The notes below the pieces were generated by a model. The model saw nothing but the letters and a program-made list of their open reading frames with translations. It was not told where the DNA came from and made no database searches. The translations under genes and the position numbers were made by a program. A stretch of 64,000 nucleotides of DNA from Amoebophrya sp. A120. Taxonomy: Eukaryota; Sar; Dinophyceae; Syndiniales; Amoebophryaceae. Location of the stretch: assembly GCA_905178155.1 (NCBI GenBank), contig CAJINV010000001.1, positions 1,104,606 to 1,168,605 of the forward strand. The letters run 5' to 3'. Within the stretch, counting starts at the first letter, position 1. Every line of letters begins with the position of its first letter. Positions 11,504 through 21,087 of this stretch are shown piece after piece.

Positions 11504-12227
11504 GGCTTGAGAAACTTAGTGAAAAGGACTGCAGCACAGTACCGCGAAGTGATGAAAAGGCCGTTAACATGGTGATGCGTGAAGTATGTATGAATTCCAT
11601 TTTGTAGTGCGTGCGTCCACATTTGCTTCCTCAGTAACCCAGTTTTGCCACCCCACGATACATTTGCGTCACACCGATAAGCTGCCTTCATAATGCACGT
11701 CTTCTTACTGGCACTGGCACAACCGACAGCGAATGCAGCATTTGCGCACTTTCTTGTACAATTTGATGTTTACACTGCCCTTTTTTTAATGAAACAGAGA
11801 TTTGCAACCGACATTGCAGACATATTTACACCAGTATGAACACACTGGAGACGGCGTGTTTGCCACGCAAGTTTCATCACAAGTTTATTTTGAAATCGAC
11901 TTCCATGTCACGCACAAAACATGTGGCTCTGTCTACTGAGCATTGTTCCAAAAATGTGCTGTTCTCTCGAATTTGAATTTCATTTGAAATCTGAGTTGAC
12001 ATGTGAGTGGTGACAAAACATGAAGTGAACCTTGTTGCAAGGTATAAAAACTAAAATTTCTTTGAAACGACATTCAGAGTCGCACAGCAGCTGCCACTGG
12101 AAAACTACTTTCTAAATTCATTAACTTGTAAATTTTAACATTTTGTAACTTGATTATTTCGTTTCGCAAACTACAGTGACAGCTACTGTGCGCTCATAAA
12201 AAAGACTCGCACGGGACGATCAACCAC
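11504..12227. other. Internal spacer of retroelement
   Basis: AT-rich 0.7 kb between the Gag-like and RT genes. It includes the word GGTATAAAAAC near 12041 on the plus strand. No open frame of note. It may hold a 3' end and promoter for separate transcripts. Confidence 0.4.
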
Positions 12228-13618
12228 CTAGACCGCCGCCGCCGCGGCGGCCGGCTCCTCCTTTGCCTCGGTGCGCCACGATTCGAACGCCACATGTTCG
12301 AATTTGTTCTTGAACTTCCCTTCCTGCATCTTCTTGTACTCCGACTCAGAGAGGTCGTTCTTCTTCAAATGGCGGTAGGTGCACTCGTTGCCCCAGGAGC
12401 AGCGCCCTCCGTTGCTCATGAACTCAAAGCACAGTGGTTTCTGTCCCTTTTTGCCTTTACCTTGACAAATTCGATGTTGATCATGTGAAGTTGTAGTGTG
12501 GCATGGTTTCGCACTGTGACATCGATACCGACTAGACATGCATGACTGGCATATCGACCTACCAAGACTTTTAGACACCAACACAAGCAACAGTACCAAC
12601 CTTTCTTTCCAGCTCCCTTGGAGTTCTTTCCGTACGGCGCGTACTGCCAGTTCTGCTGCTGCGTCTTTTCTAATTTCTCCTGCGCATCATTGACCTTTTT
12701 CAACGCCTCATCGATGCTGGCCTGCGCCTGCGCAGACACCGCCTTCGCCTGCTCAGTGACGTTGCGCTGCTTCGCTAACTCCTCCTGCCACAACCGGTTA
12801 AACCGGTTTTCCGCGAAGAACAGGCGCATGCGGCCCTCGTACGTCGTACCCTCCTGGGTGGCATCACTGGTGATGGCATCGGTCTTCGCCAAAATGGAAC
12901 CGAACACGACATCGGCGGCCTTGGTGCCCATGGACGTCTTGCACAACATGTACGAGTTGAGGATGGCATCACGCCGGACGGTGGTCAGGATCGGCTCACG
13001 ATCACGGTGACACTTCGCGGCCATGGCGAAGAGGAGGGTGGTGACATTGTAGGGCAACTTGGCCACAACCGTGTCGTCATCCACCGTCTTACCCGTCTTC
13101 AGCACATGACCTGACGAGACGTTTTTGCGATTACTTGTAGATCTTTGAGAGAACGACATGACGAAGACAAATTTGCGCATGCTGACTACCACATGTATTC
13201 TTCAACACCGACTTTTGTACCAGACTAGTGAATGCTTTGACAAAGGCGTACCTTTCTCCCACAAGTTGCGGTCATTGCAGGCCGCAGCCGCTTTCTTGAA
13301 GGGATCTTTGGACGGCCGTAACTCCGGCATCGGCGGGACCAAGTTCTGGAACGCCGTGGTGACCTGTTCCTCTTGCCCGGCGATAAAATCGACCAGGCGA
13401 CGCCCCTCCGCCGCCGGCATCGCGCCGGCAGCGGCAACACCTGAATGTAGTGACAAATTGGCATGAGAGGGGAAGCACCCTGTGATGACTGTAATTTCTA
13501 CAATGTCGCGTAATGTGTGTCAAAAGCAATCTAAATTCGACAGCAGAGAAAACGACCTCGTACCAGCAGCGGCGGCGGCACCTGGGCCAGCCGCGGCAGC
13601 AGCTCCTGCATCGGCCAT
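12228..13618 (-). CDS. Gag-like protein with CCCH zinc finger, four exons
   Basis: Middle gene of the retroelement. Exons 13618-13564, 13440-13252, 13110-12601, 12460-12228 give 328 codons plus stop; all three introns have GT-AG ends and the frame closes exactly. The N terminus is Ala/Gly-rich (MADAGAAAAAGPG), the middle is predicted helical with a coiled-coil-like run (QASIDEALKKVNDAQEKLE), and the C terminus has a C-x8-C-x5-C-x3-H finger beginning at CFEFMSNGGRCSWGNECTYRH, then an Ala-rich tail. CCCH fingers bind RNA, which fits a nucleocapsid role; that assignment is inferred from position. Introns in a retroelement gene are unusual (see findings). Confidence 0.75.
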
Positions 13619-13931
13619 TTTTGCAACTCGGTTAGAAAGTGGAAATACTAGGCTTTAATTACTTCTTCCTACGGTTTCAATTTGATTTATGCATTGACGA
13701 CGAAAGCAGGTTGTGACGCACACACACGGATTACGTTTTTTCTTCACATTTTCCTCGCGCTGAAGATCTTGAATTGCGGAACATTGACTTTGAAGTACAC
13801 GAACACAACTAACTTATGTGGGCTATGCAGAAGCTGCCACTCGTGCCACGTGGCACGACATTTGCATTTTATTCCAACAAAAACACGGCAATAACTGAGA
13901 ATCCTGCACAAGGCTGCACATGTGTTGCTAA

Positions 13932-15365
13932 TTACACACCCGCAAACATAAGGTCGACAAACATAGATCTGGACACATGCGGAATGCTGCGGATGTAGTA
14001 CAAAAGCATTTGTAAGTTTGCCCAACGACAGTGGACAATACAGCGCACGGGGTCAAGCTTAGCCAAGTAGAGATGTGTGGCGCAACCGATGCGCCACGAG
14101 TGACTTGCGACATGCTGCTCGTCTTGAAACACATTTTTCATAATTTTTGAGACATCGAGGTCGTCTTGCGTCAGCGTCGGTATGATCTGCTTAAACTTGC
14201 ATACACAGAAACAACTGGGGTAATTCAACCGCGCTAGATCTTCACAAATGCACTTCACACGAACTAGGGAATATGTATTTACCTTCACACTGGCCTCTTG
14301 AAAATTGAAGACGAGGTCTTTGCCTCTGTAGCTCAATGCAATGAGACCCTTTTTCCTTGTGAACCTGACGTCAAGCTTAGCGCACTCAGATTTCCTGAGC
14401 GCGCCGTAGAAGCACAAGAGCAACACCACAACTTGGCCATAGTTTAACTTTTTTAAGTTCCAATACGCTAAAATGTGTGCTATCGTAAGTGGTGACTTCT
14501 GCTTCTTCCTCCCCAAGAAGCCTCGCCGCACAAGGGACGCCAACTCCCTGTGTATCGTCTCCTTCTCCTCACTTGATAACCTGCACTCCGGGTGGTTGAG
14601 AACATCCACCACCGCCGGTTTGACGCTGAGGTAGCCAGCCGCAAGGCTGGCTCCTATGAACATCCGTACACTGGAGAATGTCCACGGCGGACAGTTCCGT
14701 GGCAGATTGACCGCGATGCGCATGTACCTGCTGATGCGCGACTGCCGATTCGCGTCGGCTTTCTCGGTGGAAACTTTCTCGTTGAAGTCATGGAGAGCTT
14801 CTTGGAGTAACAGCGGATCCTGCGCTATGTCAAGCGCTATTTGCATCTTACTTTTCGCACTGCTTTTCTCCGCATCTGTCCGCGCGGAAAAAACCTCGTC
14901 GAGGGTGCATTGCGCTTCCGTAAGCCGCGCTACGCAGAGGTCTTTCGACACGTCTGTCGCCTCCGATCGTACAAACGGATTGTCGTGCTTTCGGTAGCAC
15001 GCAATCTCCTTCCTCCCGTCTGGGAACGTCTTCTCTACCAACTTCAGCCTGGTTACATTCGGCAGCAACGCCAACAGCTGTGCCTGCGTACCGTGCAGGA
15101 CACCGAGATGCTCGCCCGGTTGACACGGGACTGCGGTCTGCTCGTGGGAAAACAAGTTCCGCGGCAGTTCTTTGGACTCCTTCAGCAGACTGGTGGGTAA
15201 CTTCACTCCCTCCGCTGCACACTGCCGCACGGCACGCTCCGCGACCTTGGCACCGAAAGCCTTGGTCATGTTCTCGAAAGTACTGCAATTTTCTGACGCT
15301 TGCTGCTCCATGTCAGACCGCAGGTCCGACCAGAAGTCGTCATCCGACGCGGAATCATCCATCAT
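13932..15365 (-). CDS. Tyrosine recombinase of the retroelement
   Basis: 477 residues, first gene in coding orientation, starting just inside repeat S. The C-terminal catalytic region shows the first arginine in CFYGALRKSECAKL, the H-x-x-R box in ASHSWRIGCATHL, and the nucleophilic tyrosine in MLLYYIRSI, the R...HxxR...Y set of phage-integrase-type recombinases. The N-terminal half holds an acidic start (MMDDSASDDDF) and a helical SAM-like segment. It should integrate a circular DNA copy by strand exchange. The position upstream of RT differs from most DIRS and Ngaro elements. Confidence 0.85.
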   Translation of the reverse strand: MMDDSASDDDFWSDLRSDMEQQASENCSTFENMTKAFGAKVAERAVRQCAAEGVKLPTSLLKESKELPRNLFSHEQTAVPCQPGEHLGVLHGTQAQLLALLPNVTRLKLVEKTFPDGRKEIACYRKHDNPFVRSEATDVSKDLCVARLTEAQCTLDEVFSARTDAEKSSAKSKMQIALDIAQDPLLLQEALHDFNEKVSTEKADANRQSRISRYMRIAVNLPRNCPPWTFSSVRMFIGASLAAGYLSVKPAVVDVLNHPECRLSSEEKETIHRELASLVRRGFLGRKKQKSPLTIAHILAYWNLKKLNYGQVVVLLLCFYGALRKSECAKLDVRFTRKKGLIALSYRGKDLVFNFQEASVKVNTYSLVRVKCICEDLARLNYPSCFCVCKFKQIIPTLTQDDLDVSKIMKNVFQDEQHVASHSWRIGCATHLYLAKLDPVRCIVHCRWANLQMLLYYIRSIPHVSRSMFVDLMFAGV

Positions 15366-15382
15366 GGCGTGGGCGGGTGGGA

Positions 15383-15544
15383 AAGAAAAACAACGCCGAG
15401 AGACGAAGTTTTCGAGGCCCAGCTACCCAAACTATATACGCATCTATCTACAAGCGCCCTGCGGGCGCACACAAATATGCTGGAGCGGAGGAGCATACGC
15501 TTGCAACCCCGAAAATAAGCTCCGATCTCGTCCCTCGCCTGGTA
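15383..15544. repeat. Split direct repeat S, inner copy
   Basis: 162 bp from AAGAAAAACAACGCC to CTCGCCTGGTA, equal to 16316-16477. It abuts the inner R copy and shares one base with it. Confidence 0.92.
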
Positions 15545-15717
15545 TTATTTTCGTGCTTGGCTCTCTCTATCTCATCTTACACACACGTGTTTGTACTGTA
15601 CAGATGCTACCGTCTGGTCCCTCAAGGCTCGACGAGCGCCACGTGCGGACACAGCGCCGCGACACAAGCTGAAGACGCCGAGATCGTGTACGAGCACGAT
15701 CGAAACCGGGAGGCCCC
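15544..15717. repeat. Split direct repeat R, inner copy
   Basis: 174 bp equal to 8817-8990. The S-R junction here reproduces what would form if the outer ends of the element were ligated. Confidence 0.92.
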
Positions 15718-16315
15718 TTTCGCCACCACGCTCACGACAGGAGAGGGTGCCGACTGAGGCACAACAAGAAGGACTCCCACTGGCGCTCGACGTCGAGCGT
15801 GACTGAGGAAACGCACGGCTCTCGGCACGTGTAACGGGCAAACAGACACGGACAGGCCACCTACGGGCATGGTCGCTGGCGTCCAGGAACCTGGTCCTGT
15901 GACATGGGAACGACGCGGAACGCTGCTGCTCAGGCGGGCCTGAACAACAGCTCCTCGCGATGTGCTCCGCTCGGAAGCAGGAGCGCACTGCGAGGTAACG
16001 CAACAGAGGGTTGCGCACTGCCAACGGGGTGATCCTCACCGAGGTGGGGAACGACCGACCCGCAGAGCAGCAGCGCAGACGCCGAGTGCGACCTGCAGGC
16101 ATGCGCAACAACTGCGACTCATGCTGCACCAACCACCTGGCACTGACTGGCCAACCACATGTCCACACGGACTACCACTGCCTGCTTGTCGCACGACAAG
16201 ACACAGGACAACAGGCTGGTCGCCACACGACGACGTCAGCCCCGCCCTCCTACGGCCTCCACATGGAGGGGAGAACGGCACCTGCTGTGGGCACGGTCGG
16301 TGAAACCGTGAAGCC
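15718..16315. other. 5' unique segment of the retroelement
   Basis: About 600 bp between the inner R and outer S repeats, upstream of all three genes. GC-rich and without a convincing protein. Likely leader and promoter territory by position only. Confidence 0.5.
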
Positions 16316-16477
16316 AAGAAAAACAACGCCGAGAGACGAAGTTTTCGAGGCCCAGCTACCCAAACTATATACGCATCTATCTACAAGCGCCCTGCGGGCG
16401 CACACAAATATGCTGGAGCGGAGGAGCATACGCTTGCAACCCCGAAAATAAGCTCCGATCTCGTCCCTCGCCTGGTA
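16316..16477. repeat. Split direct repeat S, outer right copy
   Basis: 162 bp equal to 15383-15544; the 5' terminus of the element in coding orientation. Confidence 0.92.
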
Positions 16478-17901
16478 CTCTCAAAAAAAGAAAAAAAAAT
16501 AATGCTTGCAATTATGGATAGCCTTGTGGGATTTTAACAGTCAGCAACGTTCACAGTAGTCACATTAGAGCAGCTGTGCTATTTTTGTGAGTGTTCACAA
16601 GCAGCGCCTAAGAGATTGCGTGGGAAGTGCGTACCTTATAACAAAGGGAAAAGAAATCAGCTTTGTAAAAATATGGAAAACGTTGAAAGATCTGAGGCTC
16701 TGGGAGTCAGCTATGTATTGAAAGAAGCAGAATTGTCATCATGTGGCCAATTTGTAAGAGTGAATAGAGCCCCAGACTGCCCTGATATGGCTGTGCTGGA
16801 AATTCTTAAAAAAATCATAAAAAAATACTGAGAACAACATTGAAAAAATCATGATACGAGTATGCCAAAACGGGTCCAATGCAGCGCATTTTGTGCGACT
16901 TTAAACCGTTACTCCATCCAGAAAAGCCGACTCGATCGCGCCTGGTCGGTTTATGGTTATACTGAAAAATTATAAAAATTCCGCATCTGGAGAAAACGGA
17001 AAAACGCTCTGGGGGGGCGTGTGGGAAGGGATTGCATGTGGCCAGGGGCCTCCTTCACGTCGTTCGGGGGTCTCCTTCACTCCGCAGGAACCAACTTAAC
17101 TGCACCTGTTTCAACGAGGGCCGCGTCGGAAATTTTAGGGAAAGCGGAAACATCTGCCCTGTGGTTGCATGGAAAAAAACACCGGAGCGCCGTGCGCAAA
17201 AGGGGCTTGGGCGTTCAAAGCGGCGCGCTTTTGGACCGTCTTTCACCCCGCGAACGCCGACTCGGCTCCCTGTTCCGGAAGCCGGCGGAGGGAGCGACCG
17301 CGGTTCTTGCGGAATGGGCCCGCTTCGTGCTTGCGCAGAGAGCGCTTCTCACCCGGAAGCCGCAAGGGCGCTTTGACCTCGTCGCCCGATCGGGAACTTC
17401 GGAACATTGTCATTACTTTTTGCGGCGCTCGGCCGCGCCCTATTTTGAAAAAAACGATACCGACTGGCTTCACCTGCACGCGAGCGCGTGCATTTGACCT
17501 CCAGACTATTAGCGCACTGCACGAAAGAACAGTCGGTGAACAAGATGAGAGAACCATGTCGAGACCGAGAGAGCAAGTAGAATTAACACTCAGCAAGAAC
17601 ACCTACACGCAGCATTCGCTTCCAACCGAAGCTTGTTTACTATTTGCAAATCTTCTCGGAAAATGAACGCGACCGAATGATTTCATTGTCTTGCCCATCC
17701 GGATGTTGAACTCCGCAGGCTATTAAAGCAAAACGCACTGTACTTCCCACCCAAAGCAAATTCCTTCGCACGCCGACCCGCGGCGCCTCCATCTTCTGTG
17801 CATTCCATCTTGAAGAGCGAGAGGATCACCTTCTTTTCATCGGAATATAAACACACTTTATATTTTGGAAAAACACTGTATAGGTTTTGTGGAAGAATAT
17901 T
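16478..17901. other. Region without a supported gene
   Basis: Begins with an A-rich tract next to the retroelement end. 16480-17000 is AT-rich; 17020-17500 is GC-rich with overlapping open frames on both strands, none recognised. The last 200 bp should contain the promoter and leader of the ADP-ribosylglycohydrolase gene. Confidence 0.4.
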
Positions 17902-20258
17902 ATGCAGGGAAACAAGATGTTGGAAGAAGCAGTGAAGCAGGTGGCGAACCGAGTCCGCGGCGCGCTCTGGGGAATGTACATGGGCGACGCCCTGGCCATG
18001 CCGGTGCACTGGTACTACGACCGGAACCGGCTGCGGCGGGATTTCGGGCAGATCACCAAGTACGAAAAATCGGTCCCCGAGTTCCCCGGCAGCATCATGA
18101 ACCTTTCGAACACGGGCGGCGGCGGGCGCGGCAGCGACCAGGGGAGCATCATCGGGGACGTGATTCTCCACGGCAAAAAGAAGTACTGGACGCGGGGCGG
18201 AAGCTACCACTACCACCACGGCATGGAGGCGGGGGACAACACGCTGGACACCATCCTCGCGCGACTACTCGTGAAAACCATGGCGGACAACAAAGAGCTG
18301 ATCACGCAGGAGTATCCTGTGCAAAAGTATCGTGCTCGTAGTAATTGCATTTATGCAATACAAATCGCTTTCTCAAGGCAAATCAGCATTACAATTTGCA
18401 GTGCTGGGCTATTTTGTAATGCATTTATGCGAGTGCGATACTTTTGCAATCCATAAGGAGCAGCGCCCAACCAAACTGGTCGACGCCTACCTGGAGCTGT
18501 ACGTAAAGTTTATGACCACCCCGGACTCTATGGAAGCGTCAGGTTTGAAATCGACAAAGTTGAAATGACTTGTCATGCACAAAATGCAAGGCATGAAGTG
18601 CCAGTCTTGCCGGGACGGCAAGTGAGGCCGCCTGTCAGCCTGTTTAGGGTTTGAAATAGAGCTGCTAAAGTAGCATGACAAAAGCAGTCGCCTGTGACCA
18701 AACAGCATGACAAATTCGATTATGGTTCTCGGGAAATCTGTCATGCACCGCTTAGAAATTGGGCTTTCAACTGGTATCGATTTTATGCATTACAAGTTAC
18801 TTATTTCAACTTTGACGATTTCAGTCCTGACGCTTCCATAGACTCGCACAAAGACGTCTACGCCGCCACGGCGCACCGCATGTTCTTCGCAAACTGGATA
18901 TTGAGAGGAAAAATCCCCCCTCCCCATATCAAAACGGAAATCTGTGATGCAGATTTGTTGTCACAAATCAGCTTTGTCATGCTACACGGGAAAAGATGCG
19001 GACTGTAGTGCTGGGTGGCGTGGGGGAGCCTTGCGTCTTCAGCATGATAGGAGGCAGCTGAGAGTGGGAAACAGCATGACAAATTGCCTGCAAACGAGAC
19101 CACGACTGCGGCTCTTGGCCTTCTAGCATGACAAGTCGATTTGGTGCCTCAAATCCTGCATCACAGATTTCCATTTCGATATGGGGAGGGGGGATTTTTC
19201 CGTTTGATACTGGATAAAAAAGCTCCCGCTGCGGGAATGCGCCGACAACGACGGACACAACACCGACTCCATCGACGGTACTTTGTTTTGAAATCTTCAC
19301 ATATGAAAGAAAATATGACGCCGGGCACCTTCTTTCTGAGACAGGCACCATGGGCGCTACTTGAGCCACGCACTACTTAAGATATGGCACTACTTAATCC
19401 ACGCACTACTTAAGCCACGCACTACTTAAGCCACGCACTACTTAAGCCACGCACTACTTAAGCCACGCACTACTTAACACGGCACTGCTTAAAGAGATAG
19501 GCGCGTCACGCACTGCTCAAGACCGGCACTACTTAAGACCCGCACAGTACTTAATACCGGCACTTCTACAATTGAAGACCCGCACTAGTTAATCCAGCGT
19601 GTTGCACGACACTAGCGAAGCGCTGAAGCGATGACTTTCTCGCACCCGCGCCAGACAAGTAGACCTTGACACTATATGCTTTTCAACAATTTAAGGTATG
19701 ATCAATGTGATCCCGTTTACGCTGGTTCGCGTGCTCGCCAAACCGGACGCAGACCGCAATCTGTGGATCACGGACATTATCAACGCGTTGCGCAATTCGG
19801 ACGAGCTGCCCCAGTGGGGGCGGCTGTACGACGAGGTGCTCGGTCGCGTGCTGCTCGGCGAGAAACTGCGCCCGGCGATCGAGAAGGTTGCGGCCATGAT
19901 CAGCCCCCAGCTGCCGCGCATGCTGCAGAAGAGCGTGGGCACCGCCGCGGACGCGGATCCCATGACCGCGTGCTACATCCACTCTTCCTTCCCGGCCATG
20001 CTGGTATTCGCCTACAAGTACGCAGACAACCCCAAGGCCGCGCTGCTCGCCAGCGCGAACGCCGGCGGGGAAAACGTGAACCGCAGTGCTATCCTGGGCG
20101 CGCTGATGGGCGCGGCGCACGGGCCCGACTTTGATTTGTCATTGAAGCAGGGGTTGGTACACGCAAAGGAATACGAAACGGAGATCGAGCAGTTTGTGTC
20201 CACGTTCAGCCGCGGGGGCCCGGCGGCGAAGACCGCCCAGGCAAGGTCGGAACTGTAG
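17902..20258 (+). CDS. ADP-ribosylglycohydrolase family protein, five exons
   Basis: Predicted metal-dependent hydrolase removing ADP-ribose from protein or small-molecule acceptors; substrate unknown. Exons 17902-18312, 18461-18528, 18846-18898, 19215-19277, 19696-20258, giving 385 codons plus stop. The N-terminal signature RGALWGMYMGDALAMPVHWY is the usual first metal-binding region; GDNTLDTIL follows; the second acidic cluster ADNDGHNTDSIDG is assembled across the last two introns; the C terminus has ANAGGENVNRSAILGALMG. Length is typical of the family (about 350-400). Introns 1-3 are introner elements, intron 4 is GT-AG and holds a minisatellite. I chose the ATG at 17902 because the frame upstream opens only with a non-ATG codon. 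Confidence 0.85.
18313..18455. mobile_element. Introner element, GCAAAAGTATC family
   Basis: 143 bp, the shortest here. Ends TATCCTGTGCAAAAGTATCG and CGATACTTTTGCAATCCATA; flanking repeat AGGAG at 18308-18312 and 18456-18460. Shares its ends with 1403-1552. Confidence 0.88.
18529..18840. mobile_element. Introner element with long arms
   Basis: 312 bp. Ends TATGGAAGCGTCAGG and CCTGACGCTTCCATA are exact inverses and pairing continues inward (TTTGAAATCG / CGATTTCA). Flanking repeat GACTC at 18524-18528 and 18841-18845. Contains several GCATGACAAA words. Confidence 0.9.
18899..19209. mobile_element. Introner element, AAAAATCCCCCCTCCCCAT family
   Basis: 311 bp. Arms GAGGAAAAATCCCCCC and GGGGGGATTTTTCC; flanking repeat CTGGA at 18894-18898 and 19210-19214. 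Splicing joins FFANW to IKKLPLRECADND. No GT-AG boundary is possible at any offset. Confidence 0.9.
19364..19590. repeat. 16-bp minisatellite in intron 4 of the ADP-ribosylglycohydrolase gene
   Basis: Units of the form CCACGCACTACTTAAG repeat in tandem, cleanest at about 19398-19475 and degenerating on both sides. The whole array lies within the GT-AG intron 19278-19695. Confidence 0.88.
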
Positions 20259-21087
20259 TGAGTCGAAGGCGGCGGGTGAAGAGAGGGCCGGTTTTTTTTT
20301 CGCTAGCGATGAAAGATGTTTGTTTATTGGGTAATTGTGTGCAGAAGGCTGAAAGTCGACATTTTCAAAAAAGCACTTTTATACGGTGTAAGTCTGTAGA
20401 GGCGGCCTACCTTCGAAATTATCGCGCCACCTGCTTACGCTGTGGCGCTGAAAGACATGACGCGGAGGTGAGGTAGTTTCACTTAGAATGTCGCCAGAGC
20501 AGAAGCGGCATGCACATAGTTAACTACGTTATTGTGAGTGTACAACTTCTTGTGATTTTGATGCGGACGAACTCGGCCCTTCGTCTGACGAATGGTTGAG
20601 CGAGTGCAGAAGATTTTCGGACATTCATACGGACACAAAGTGTACAATTGGACATTTGTGCAGGCGCTCTCTGGCAATGAAAAAAAACTTTTAAAGCCGA
20701 AGTACTTATAACCCCTACGGCAACTGCTCTTGCACGTTCGGAGAGTTGCCTGCCCGCAGTGTTGCCACGAAGTTTTTCATGCGCACGGGAGAGCTTTGTT
20801 CTCCCCTATCAGGGTCTTTCTGCTTTTGTCGTCATGAAATAATCGGATCCTTGAATTTTTTTGCGGCACTCCGACCTTTTTTTTTCTCACGTGGAGAATA
20901 AACTGATACGACTTCCGTGGTTCATCTTTTTCAGATCGATCTATCGCACGAGGGATCCGATGTATACTCGAAGACATGGTTTTCTTCTCGAGAAATAGTA
21001 TTGCTGGGCGTTGCCGAGGCAAGCGATCTGGCTTCTATGAGTTCGCGATATAATTGCTAGCGTGAAGCTAACTCGTAAGGTAAAAAA
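20259..21087. other. Intergenic region
   Basis: 3' flank of the ADP-ribosylglycohydrolase gene and 5' flank of the GH123-like gene, both on the plus strand. No coding signal. A T-run lies at about 20876-20884. Confidence 0.45.

Larger units (their letters stand above)
8817..16477 (-). mobile_element. Tyrosine-recombinase (DIRS/Ngaro/VIPER-like) retroelement with split direct repeats
   Basis: A 7.66-kb element read on the minus strand: tyrosine recombinase, CCCH-finger Gag-like gene, RT-RNase H. It is not an LTR element: the left end carries repeat R (174 bp) and the right end carries repeat S (162 bp), while inside, at 15383-15717, S and R lie directly joined. The internal S-R junction equals the two outer ends brought together, which is the split-direct-repeat layout known for PAT/Ngaro/VIPER-type elements that integrate via a circular intermediate. 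The paired repeat copies have equal lengths and looked identical by eye, so insertion is probably recent. No target duplication is evident, as expected for tyrosine-recombinase integration. Confidence 0.88.

Noticed and set aside
8817-16477. LTR retrotransposon
   Set aside because: The repeats are not at both ends in the LTR manner, there is no integrase or protease, and a tyrosine recombinase is present; the split-repeat layout fits better.
17021-17666. Overlapping frames of about 160 residues
   Set aside because: Unrecognised, with an equally long frame shifted by one base on the same strand; treated as GC-rich non-coding DNA.
19364-19590. CRISPR-like array
   Set aside because: Units are contiguous 16-mers without unique spacers, inside a eukaryotic intron; a minisatellite.
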